Below, piece after piece: positions 26,154 to 32,841 of a stretch of DNA of 64,000 bases. Origin of the DNA: Pseudomonas antarctica (GTDB lineage: Bacteria > Pseudomonadota > Gammaproteobacteria > Pseudomonadales > Pseudomonadaceae); the NCBI RefSeq assembly GCF_001647715.1, contig NZ_CP015600.1, positions 4,154,001-4,218,000 on the forward strand, read 5' to 3'. A model generated the notes under the pieces. That model was given only the letters and a program-made list of their open reading frames with translations. It did no database searches and was not told the DNA's origin. How positions within the stretch are numbered: position 1 is the first letter of the stretch; each line of letters begins with the position of its first letter. The translations under genes were made by a program, and so were the position numbers.

Positions 26154-26413
26154 TGTGTGGAATCTATTTCCTGTTCCAGTTGGGTCAACTTTATGCCAAG
26201 CACGTTCATGAACCCCTGAGCTTATCAGGCGTAGTGCTTTGTTGGCCGCGCTCTATGCAGTTGCAAAAAAAACCTCGATTACGGAGTCATTGGCAGCCAT
26301 GCCAGAGCCGCAAGCGCTTTTTGCTGGTGGCCAGGCACATCGAGAAGGTGCTGCCGTTCCTTTACGGGCCGGGGAAAAAGACACTCAAGTCCGTCGGCTG
26401 AATCCTAAGCCGC
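26154..26413. other. unresolved stretch right of the IS3-family element
   Basis: The bases next to the right IS end should be the other half of whatever the IS3-family element split. I find no helix-turn-helix of the S24 repressor in either strand. A short minus-strand frame begins MNVLGIKLTQLEQEID and runs into the IS. On the plus strand there are two overlapping open frames with no recognisable product. Deletion next to the IS is likely. Confidence 0.4.
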
Positions 26414-27318
26414 ATGCCTATGGCGGGCGACGTGGAGGCCTCCGACCCCCATATACAGAGTGCCAGCGTAGCAATGGAAAACATGGGTGCGCCTCGCCCT
26501 GGTGAACGCCGGTAAGGACTGGCGCTGCCTGAATAATTTAACGATCAAGGATGGCTATCTGCGTGACTTGGTAATTGCTCCTCAGTTTCTGGATGGATTC
26601 CTGGGCGTAAGTGACTGGAACGAAACAATCGGCACCGTCGCAGCACGCAGCGGGCCAACCAACGGCAAGTTTTCTGTAGCTGATCCGCGGGTCAAAGCTG
26701 GTGCCCTTCAAAACCAGCTGTATGGCGTCCGCCCCTGGGATCAAACGAGCGGCGCTGTGATCGGCGTCAAGTCTCCCGGGCAGGGAACATTTAGCGTTGC
26801 AGATCCTCGCGCTCCAGGTATTGGACACGCGAAATACGACATGGCTCAATGAGACCAGGCATGAAGCGCACCAAGGGAGGCGCCTACCTTACTGGCGACC
26901 GCTACGGTGTTACCGATGGAATGTTCAGTGCGGCGACGTTTCAGCCAATGCCCGCAAAGACAACGGCCGATGGTCTGTTGCAGATCCTCGCATGCCAGAA
27001 GCCAACGAGCGGTTGACCTGCGTTATTAAAAGCCTCGACGGAACCTGGCACCGGCCATTCACCACCCTTGAGCTGGCCGCGCTTTAAGGCCTGGTGGGAC
27101 CCGAAGAAATGTTTGAGCTTGACGGCCTGAGCGACCAGGCCTGGCTCGAGCGGATCGGCAATGCAGTTCCGCCGGCGGCCACCGAAGCAATTGCCCACGT
27201 GTTTGGCACCACCCTGATGCTGGCCGAAGCCGGCGAAACCTTCATGCTCAACAGCATGCCGATCTGGGTTCAGCCTGTGGCGGTAGCATTGAACGTATCC
27301 CAACAGAACACGCAGTAA
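26414..27318 (+). pseudogene. phage DNA (cytosine-5) methyltransferase, decayed C-terminal part
   Basis: Successive frames carry pieces of the long phage-type C5 methyltransferase: repeated VADPR blocks (FSVADPRV, FSVADPRA, WSVADPRM), LDGTWHRPFTTLELAAL, and motif X as ERIGNAVPP near the end. Frames change near 26500 and again near 26800-26850. A TAA at 27085-27087 replaces a likely CAA in the otherwise continuous last frame. The catalytic N-terminal half with the PC motif is gone. In life it would have protected or modified phage DNA. Confidence 0.75.
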
Positions 27319-27350
27319 CCAAAAACGCCCGGAAAGGGGCGTTCGTTCAT

Positions 27351-27635
27351 TCAGAATTTTTGACTGTTACCAACGCTTCGACCACGATCAAAACCCCAAT
27401 CAATGGCCTCTGCGACAGTCATTTCTTGGACATTCTCAGTGTAATCCTCAAGAACCAGCTCTCCATCAGCAGTATAAATGCCAATAAAAAGCTGGACCTG
27501 TCCGCCGGTTAGTTGGCGGCCGCAAGCCTCAACAAACACCCCATTAGGCAGCGTCTCCTCTTTGCTCGAATACGGAAGGTGTGCTGCTGCCCACTCGAAA
27601 TACGCTTTTGTTCTCCTACGCGTGACCGGTGCCAT
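27351..27635 (-). CDS. hypothetical phage protein, 94 residues
   Basis: The ATG at 27635 has AGGAG seven bases upstream, which favours it over the open frame further out. The product is small, acidic towards the C-terminus (GELVLEDYTENVQEM) and ends in a short basic patch; no motif recognised. It is convergent with the decayed methyltransferase gene. Confidence 0.5.
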   Translation of the reverse strand: MAPVTRRRTKAYFEWAAAHLPYSSKEETLPNGVFVEACGRQLTGGQVQLFIGIYTADGELVLEDYTENVQEMTVAEAIDWGFDRGRSVGNSQKF

Positions 27636-27713
27636 TCCCCTGCTCCTATTTTTAGTTGAGCTTCGAGTAAGGCACATCATTCCAGCTACCGCCAATAGGC
27701 AAGGTATGCCCCC

Positions 27714-28094
27714 ATGAACCCAACAGTATTGAAAGCGCTGGCGCACGCGTTCGACCGTCAGTTTCAGGCACCCGAGCCAAAGCACAAACTTATTCCGCCC
27801 GTCTTGGCCGGCGAGCCGTTACCCGCCCTGGTCATCACCGGCCCCATCAACCGCGTAATGGAACTCGACGGCAAGCGGCACTCTCACGTCCGGGAGTTCC
27901 CCATTGAAAAACAGGGAGTTGTCTTCGACAGTCATGAGTTCGACCAGAGGGAAGACGCCTACATCGAAGCCATGGCAATTGAAAAGCAGACCGATCAGAA
28001 CAACAACTCGCCCCGCAGTGGGCGCCAAGGAGCAAAACAATGGCGCGAGAAACAATGTTGGGGCTCAACCAAAGGAACTGGATTCGGAATATAG
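27714..28094 (+). CDS. hypothetical phage protein, 126 residues
   Basis: The frame is open from an ATG with a weak AAGG site. The product is hydrophilic, with a Pro-rich N-terminal third and an Asn/Gln-rich, basic C-terminus. Family not recognised. The tail beyond about residue 95 has unusual composition and may be read-through after loss of the native 3' end. Confidence 0.4.
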   Translation: MNPTVLKALAHAFDRQFQAPEPKHKLIPPVLAGEPLPALVITGPINRVMELDGKRHSHVREFPIEKQGVVFDSHEFDQREDAYIEAMAIEKQTDQNNNSPRSGRQGAKQWREKQCWGSTKGTGFGI

Positions 28095-28870
28095 ACAAAG
28101 TCGCCAGAAGTAGCCGACTTCAAGATGTGAGTTAGCAGCGGATTTGGCACCGACCAGGACCTTGCAAGAGATTCCGAGCTGACCGCTAGAAGTCTCGGCC
28201 GACGGATCTTTCGAGGGTTCAGCGGCACTCAATCGGTACCAACTACCTGCAAAATGGTTTGTCACCAAAACAGCAAGAAGTCGGGTGAATTTGCGGTGTG
28301 TTTGGCACTGCGGTTTGGGCCCAAAAACATCGAATTTGGAGGTATGAGTCAGGCTCTCGGACGCGATGGTTTGATTCCAAATCGGCCCCTGGGCCTTGTG
28401 ATCAAAGGGCTCGGCCGGCGACTAGAGACCTTCCACAGACCTGGCGATTGCCCAACCACCCTCCGCGCGCCCCCCGCGCCCTGTTCCGTTTCCCTAGCGC
28501 ACAATCGGAAGTCCGGCTTTCGCTGCTTCTGTTTGTCTTCAAAGACACGGCCCGCGTGACGTACAGCCGGTTTCGATGATTTGGGATGGTGACCTTTAAG
28601 AACGAAGAATCGGAACTGAGCTTCCAGGGTTTAGCGTCGCGGAGCAGGTGAGGGAAAACGCCCTAATTGCCCGGAAACAAGGCGTTAGGCAAGAACATCT
28701 GACATGCGAAAAAGCTGAGAAAGGAAGAGAAATATCAAACCGTATTGGTGCCAAAGGCAGTGCGAAAAAGGGCAAAAAACGGCGTGAACTCACAACCACG
28801 AGGAAATCATCTGGTCCGAGGCAATACCGGACCTGAATATCAGCGAAATCATCGGGTAGTTTTGCGCAGC
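28095..28870. other. 776 bp without a recognisable gene
   Basis: Expected from position to hold the right end, including integrase, of the older prophage. I find no tyrosine-recombinase motifs (R, HxxR, Y) in any frame. Part of it (28640-28800) is purine-rich. The integrase seems to have been deleted or decayed beyond recognition. Confidence 0.45.
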
Positions 28871-28871
28871 C

Positions 28872-28899
28872 ACAAAAAAGCCGATCCATCTGATCGGCT
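28872..28899 (-). terminator. terminator beyond tRNA-Pro fragment 2
   Basis: AGCCGATC (28879-28886) and GATCGGCT (28892-28899) form an 8-bp stem. The A-run at 28874-28879 is a T-run on the minus strand, so it sits downstream of the 3' tRNA fragment, mirroring the arrangement at 21861-21894. Confidence 0.65.
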
Positions 28900-28926
28900 C
28901 AAGTGTCTGATTTTACTCAGGAATAA

Positions 28927-28976
28927 TGGTCGGGACGGAGTGATTCGAACACTCGACCCCTAGCACCCCATGCTAG
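28927..28976 (-). other. attachment site 2: 3' fragment of tRNA-Pro(GGG)
   Basis: Fifty bases on the minus strand cover a complete anticodon arm (CTAGC, loop ATGGGGT with GGG anticodon, GCTAG), variable loop, T-arm and acceptor 3' strand with CCA. The D-arm and 5' acceptor strand are missing: the sequence to the right does not match a tRNA. This marks the left end of the second prophage. The intact gene should lie past the right edge of the window. Confidence 0.8.
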
Positions 28977-29232
28977 CGGACGTGCCGGAAAGCCTTAAAC
29001 TGCAACACCTTATGTGGGCGCCCACTGCAATCGACGCCTAACGATGCTGAACCGTGATTTACTAATCCCCGCAAATCTCCCTACAGGCTTTCGGTAAGAA
29101 ATTCCCTGCGCCCGGCGTTCTGCCGACTGAACACCAAACCACCTAAATCGCATCAACTGGTACCCTGTTCACTCCCTGGAGGAACACCGATGCCGAACTC
29201 AGACCTGATCCCTTCCCTGCTCTCGAATCTCT
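28927..29232. repeat. long direct repeat, copy 2 (intact phage left end)
   Basis: Matches 21906-22204 through the tRNA fragment, the adjoining non-coding DNA and the first codons of the small gene at 29190. Two related phages sharing an attachment arm, or a duplicated end, would produce this. Confidence 0.85.
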
Positions 29233-29399
29233 ACGAAAACCAACTCGCCCTCGAAGCCTCCATCATGGAGCTATCGAACTGGGTGGAGCAGCGCGGTTCC
29301 GCTGAAGTCGCAGAGAACGTGCGCGGTGCCCTGCACACCATCGACGAGAACGAAGAGTTTATAAAGCTGACCCTGGCCGTCCTCATGACACCGGACTGA
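29190..29399 (+). CDS. small phage protein next to the attachment site
   Basis: A 69-residue acidic, mostly helical protein starting MPNSDLIPSLLSNLYENQLA. The start has GGAGG eight bases upstream. No family function known to me. A dead copy at 22162 shows that it belongs to this phage lineage's left end. Confidence 0.65.
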   Translation: MPNSDLIPSLLSNLYENQLALEASIMELSNWVEQRGSAEVAENVRGALHTIDENEEFIKLTLAVLMTPD

Positions 29400-29444
29400 C
29401 CGCCTCTCGTCGCCTCAAATACCGGCGAGTCAAAAGCTCGATTA

Positions 29445-29460
29445 CTGTATGCACATACAG
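29445..29460. promoter_or_regulatory. LexA (SOS) box
   Basis: CTGTATGCACATACAG matches the CTGT-N8-ACAG LexA consensus perfectly, with the preferred TA flanks on both sides of the spacer. It lies 19 bp upstream of the ATG at 29479, so LexA should repress that gene until DNA damage. Confidence 0.8.
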
Positions 29461-29478
29461 CATTCGGATTTAACCACC

Positions 29479-29832
29479 ATGCACATCGACGAAGACACCT
29501 CAGCGTGGCTTGGCTGCCCTACGCCCCTGGAAATGTACAAGCACCAATGCTCTCTGCTCGAGGACGAACTCAGCGAGACTCAGGCGCTGCTGCGCAAGGC
29601 CCGGAAGAACATCGCCGGGCTCGTCCAGATGAGTGACGCGCTGGCCACCGGCAAGGCCGAGGCGCAGTCAGCGCTGAAAAAGGCGATGGCTGAGATCGGA
29701 GAGCTCAAAGAACGATGTTCCGAGCCCGCAATCCTGGGCATGAAGCTCGTCGCCGAACAGCGCGACTACCTGCTTAGGGAGAATCAGCGAATCCTGCTGG
29801 AGCTGAGCGTGCTTAGGGGTCCGAAACCCTGA
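29479..29832 (+). CDS. coiled-coil phage protein under a LexA box
   Basis: About 117 residues from the ATG at 29479. An upstream in-frame ATG at 29449 lies inside the LexA box and is therefore unlikely. A long heptad-rich helix covers about 20-95 (HQCSLLEDELSETQALLRK onward) and ends RENQRILLELSVLRG. Family unknown. SOS control suggests a role at induction. Confidence 0.6.
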   Translation: MHIDEDTSAWLGCPTPLEMYKHQCSLLEDELSETQALLRKARKNIAGLVQMSDALATGKAEAQSALKKAMAEIGELKERCSEPAILGMKLVAEQRDYLLRENQRILLELSVLRGPKP

Positions 29833-29873
29833 AGCTCACTCGGCAGGAAAAAAAATGATGTCTTGTGTATCAT

Positions 29874-29894
29874 TGATTCAATATCAATGAATCA
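29874..29894. promoter_or_regulatory. inverted repeat, possible operator
   Basis: TGATTCA (29874-29880) and TGAATCA (29888-29894) form a perfect 7-bp inverted repeat with 7-bp spacer in an AT-rich gap before the gene at 29971. No T-run follows, so an operator fits better than a terminator. Confidence 0.4.
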
Positions 29895-29970
29895 CCCCTT
29901 GGCAGCCAGACCTCTCTATAAACCACGCGGCGCACTTTGCTCCGTGAGAACTACTTATTAAGGAAGAATA

Positions 29971-30192
29971 ATGAAGGTATCCAGAATTTTCGCGCTGATT
30001 GGGGTTGTTGCCGTTATCGCTCTGGTCGCGTACTTCGCAAACAACGAAAGCGCTCGATGGGAAAAATTTGTGGTTGCGAATGATTGCAAGGCCGTAACAC
30101 AGTCATCTGATAATGCCAGTAGCTCCCCGTCTCAGAACACCATCAAGAAGACTGATTGGCTGTGCAATGATGGCAAGGTCTACAGGCAGTAG
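29971..30192 (+). CDS. small membrane-anchored phage protein
   Basis: A 73-residue protein with one N-terminal transmembrane segment (about 5-24, IFALIGVVAVIALVAYF) and an exported tail holding two Cys (DCKAV and DWLCNDGKVY) that may pair. AAGGA precedes the ATG, and a strong terminator follows. Placed beside the attachment end like an accessory gene; function unknown. Confidence 0.6.
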   Translation: MKVSRIFALIGVVAVIALVAYFANNESARWEKFVVANDCKAVTQSSDNASSSPSQNTIKKTDWLCNDGKVYRQ

Positions 30193-30216
30193 CAGCAGCG
30201 CCTTCATCAGCCTCCC

Positions 30217-30244
30217 AAAGCCCGGTCCATCGCCGGGCTTTTTT
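30217..30244 (+). terminator. Rho-independent terminator, convergent
   Basis: AAAGCCCGG and CCGGGCTTT form the stem with loop TCCATCG, followed by TTTT. It ends the rightward left-end genes where they meet the leftward lysis genes; the A-run also suits the opposite strand. Confidence 0.85.
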
Positions 30245-30290
30245 ATTTGTCGCCCAATGCCGACGCTACTTGGCATGGGTCGCCAGGAAG

Positions 30291-30548
30291 CTACTGACAC
30301 GATCCTAAGGCAGAAACCAACTGCCTCTCGTAGCCGATCCTCTGCCTGCGCTCAGCCAAGAGCGCGCGCACCTTCAGTTCCAGGCTGTCTGATTTTTTCA
30401 GGCCTTGCGCCGCCCACGGCGGGACCTCGACGCCTTTGGTCTTGCAGGGAACCAGCAACGGCACCTCAACACGGACGGTGCGCACCTCGGGCGGTCGGCC
30501 CGTGCATCCGGCCAACACCACGGCCAGTACCACCAGCAAAGTCTTCAT
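30291..30548 (-). CDS. outer-membrane spanin lipoprotein (Rz1-like)
   Basis: An 85-residue lipoprotein: signal MKTLLVVLAVVLAGC with lipobox LAGC and lipidated Cys15, a Pro/Val-rich linker, then a charged helix ending RQLVSALGSC. Spanins fuse inner and outer membranes at the last lysis step. It begins in a 4-bp overlap (ATGA) with the Rz-like gene rather than being embedded in it. Last gene of the leftward late operon. Confidence 0.75.
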   Translation of the reverse strand: MKTLLVVLAVVLAGCTGRPPEVRTVRVEVPLLVPCKTKGVEVPPWAAQGLKKSDSLELKVRALLAERRQRIGYERQLVSALGSCQ

Positions 30549-30916
30549 AGACCCAGCTCCTTATCAATGATCGCGCTGGCAGCCTGGGCGGGATCACCGC
30601 CGGTTCGCTCCCGCAATAGATTGTTGGCTGCCGCGTAGTCTGGCTGGGCCTCCTGCCGTGCTTTCTCCTGCGCCAATGCAGCGTTCCGCTGCCGAAGCTC
30701 ACCGGCCTGCACCAGTTCGCCGAGCTTCCTGCCCTGCTCCCCGGCCAACGCCTCAAGGTTGTCCCGGGCCGACTTGGTGTTAGCAAGGTCGAGTTGGGCC
30801 GTGTCGAGCAGCGGCCGGTAGTGACGCGCGGCGAGCCATACGCCGGCCCCAGCGCCCACTGCCAACACCAAGAGAGCGGCCAGCACCATCCCGGCCAGCT
30901 TCTGCATCGGCGTCAC
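30545..30916 (-). CDS. inner-membrane spanin (Rz-like)
   Basis: A 123-residue protein with an N-terminal membrane anchor (about 8-30) followed by a periplasmic coiled coil (DTAQLDLANTKSARDNLEAL onward), the i-spanin layout. It overlaps the endolysin gene by 4 bp upstream and the Rz1-like gene by 4 bp downstream, forming a coupled lysis set. Confidence 0.75.
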   Translation of the reverse strand: MTPMQKLAGMVLAALLVLAVGAGAGVWLAARHYRPLLDTAQLDLANTKSARDNLEALAGEQGRKLGELVQAGELRQRNAALAQEKARQEAQPDYAAANNLLRERTGGDPAQAASAIIDKELGL

Positions 30917-31446
30917 GCCAGCACCTTCAGCGCCTTGTCGTACAGCTCCTGGCGATCAGCCTTACCGGTGAGCCCGCCATTGATGCGCCGCGTGATCTTC
31001 GTGAACTCACCCTGATCTGCCAACGTGTTGAGCCCCCGCGTCAACCAGAACCAGGCAGCCGACATCGCGGCGTGCTGCGGCTGCTCAAGCAGCTCCGGAT
31101 TATTGACCAGGTCCAGGCCCAGGGCTTCGCCGCACGCTGCGTAGTTCGCCCGACCGGTGATCTGGATCAGGCCCCTGCCACGGAACTTGGAACCATCCCC
31201 CTTCATGGTGTTGCCCAGATCGGCACGACCTTCGTATGTGAGCTGCTGCGCCGTCGGCCCCCAGATCTCGCGCACGTAGCGCAGTTGGCCGGACTCATGC
31301 CCGACCTGGGCGATGAACGCGGCGACCCGCGCCGTGCCCACGATTCCGTAGCGGTTCATGGCGGTGTTCAGTGCAGGAACAAAAACGCCGGCTTGTCGGC
31401 CGGCGTTAGGGAGGATCTGCAGCAACTGCTGCTCGGTAATCGGCAT
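30913..31446 (-). CDS. endolysin, glycoside hydrolase family 19
   Basis: A 177-residue GH19 lysozyme/chitinase-type enzyme that cuts peptidoglycan. The acid residue lies in AQVGHESGQ (Glu51), and KFRGRGLIQITGRANY is the family signature. No signal peptide is visible, so a holin must release it; the holin gene is 24 kb away at 55542. GGAG precedes the ATG. Confidence 0.9.
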   Translation of the reverse strand: MPITEQQLLQILPNAGRQAGVFVPALNTAMNRYGIVGTARVAAFIAQVGHESGQLRYVREIWGPTAQQLTYEGRADLGNTMKGDGSKFRGRGLIQITGRANYAACGEALGLDLVNNPELLEQPQHAAMSAAWFWLTRGLNTLADQGEFTKITRRINGGLTGKADRQELYDKALKVLA

Positions 31447-31461
31447 ACTTTTCTCCAGGCG

Positions 31462-31491
31462 AAAAAAAGCCCGCTCAATGGCGGGCTTTTT
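31462..31491 (-). terminator. terminator between acyltransferase and endolysin genes
   Basis: AAAAGCCCGC and GCGGGCTTTT flank a TCAATG loop. On the minus strand a T-run follows the stem. It lies between the acyltransferase stop and the endolysin start, so late transcription must pass it or restart. Confidence 0.75.
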
Positions 31492-31504
31492 AATCTTGGT
31501 TAAT

Positions 31505-32692
31505 TTACTTTGCGGCGACCGAATAGCGCGTTGCCGCTACTTTAGACTTGCTTGGCTTGTGCATGTATCTATCTTCGATTAGAAGATAAGAGGCCGTCGA
31601 AACAATTGTGGCAAGTGCCAGGGTTCCGCCAGCTAGCATCGCGTACTTAGCAATGGACAAAGTGCCCAAATCTACGACGTAGAAATTTACTGCGCCAAGC
31701 ACAGCAAATAGTAGCATTGAGTGAAGCAGGTAGAAGCTGTAACTGACAGTGCCCATACCGACAAACACTTTAAGATTGAGAATGCTAGGGCGCGAAATAG
31801 TCAAGGCTGTAAACAACACGGAAACACAGAGCCATTGCTCCAGCCCATAGTTTGTTTTTTGCCCAGACCGATAATATATGAAGACAACCGCAGCCAGAGC
31901 GACCACGCCCGCGATTACTCTTACGTTCCTGCCAAAATTCTTGCCGGCTATTAACGAGCACAGCGCGCCAGGGATGAAGAACGACCAGGAGCTTACCCCG
32001 GAGATCGAAAGGTCGGCGATGGCAAAAGCAATGATCGCTGTGAAGGTGGCCTTTTTGCTTTTCTTAACTGCCAAATAGATAAGGGGCAGCACGAAGTAAA
32101 AGCGCCACTCGATAGCCAGCGTCCATGTAACGCCGAGCAATCGACTGAAGTTGAAGCCATTAATGGTTGGCATGTAAAGCAGGCCGAACGAGAAAAGGTT
32201 GGGCGTTGCGGCCAGCATCTCCGTAGGAGATTGAGTGATAGGCCAAGAGAACCAAGCAGCAATCACTATGGCTAGTAATACGGCCGCGATGTATGCGGGC
32301 ACCACTCGCCTAACCCGTTTAGCATAGAAGTCAGACCAATCAACAGGCTTTTCGGAAAGTATCTTTCCGGCAAAAAGCAGGCCGGTTATGCAAAAAAACA
32401 TCTGAACGCCTAGCGCTCCAGACATTAGCAAAAACCTATCATCATTTGGCGATACATAAAAGGCTTTTGGTACTACGGCCAGATTACCAATTACATATGG
32501 CGCGTGATTCAGCGAAACAATAGCTGCCGCCAAACCACGCAGGCCGTCTATCCATCGAGTCTGCATGTGACCTTCTGGAATAAGAGTCGTAACTGTTCGC
32601 GACATAACAAGCATTGGAATAAAAGCGCAGACTAAAAGAAAGGCTAATAGCATCCATACTTCCGACGTTTGCAAAGCTTGTATCGGTTCCAT
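31505..32692 (-). CDS. acyltransferase family 3 (OafA-like) membrane protein
   Basis: A 395-residue integral membrane acyltransferase with about ten helices. RWIDGLRGLAAAIVSLNHA near residue 46 carries the family Arg and His, and FFCITGLLFAGKIL and RRVVPAYIAAVLL follow. There is no C-terminal SGNH domain. Such enzymes acetylate O-antigen or other envelope sugars, and prophage-borne ones alter serotype and block phage adsorption. It is inserted between lysis and tail genes with terminators on its left, and its base composition looks more AT-rich than its neighbours, so it is probably a cargo (lysogenic conversion) gene. Confidence 0.88.
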   Translation of the reverse strand: MEPIQALQTSEVWMLLAFLLVCAFIPMLVMSRTVTTLIPEGHMQTRWIDGLRGLAAAIVSLNHAPYVIGNLAVVPKAFYVSPNDDRFLLMSGALGVQMFFCITGLLFAGKILSEKPVDWSDFYAKRVRRVVPAYIAAVLLAIVIAAWFSWPITQSPTEMLAATPNLFSFGLLYMPTINGFNFSRLLGVTWTLAIEWRFYFVLPLIYLAVKKSKKATFTAIIAFAIADLSISGVSSWSFFIPGALCSLIAGKNFGRNVRVIAGVVALAAVVFIYYRSGQKTNYGLEQWLCVSVLFTALTISRPSILNLKVFVGMGTVSYSFYLLHSMLLFAVLGAVNFYVVDLGTLSIAKYAMLAGGTLALATIVSTASYLLIEDRYMHKPSKSKVAATRYSVAAK

Positions 32693-32841
32693 TACAACAA
32701 TCCTGATAATTTCGCGGCACCTTACCAGATTTTACGGTGCCAATGAAATTTTAGAGACGGGTCGCTGTTGCGCGCTATCCGTGACGCACTAGGCGCACTG
32801 GCTTACCGATTGAGGGCTTCTGCCAATGCGCCAGGGCACGC

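Noticed and set aside
28648-28836. Lys/Arg-rich plus-strand frame considered as a remnant of integrase or a small DNA-binding protein
   Set aside because: No ribosome site, no integrase motifs, and it lies in purine-rich DNA that gives such translations by chance.
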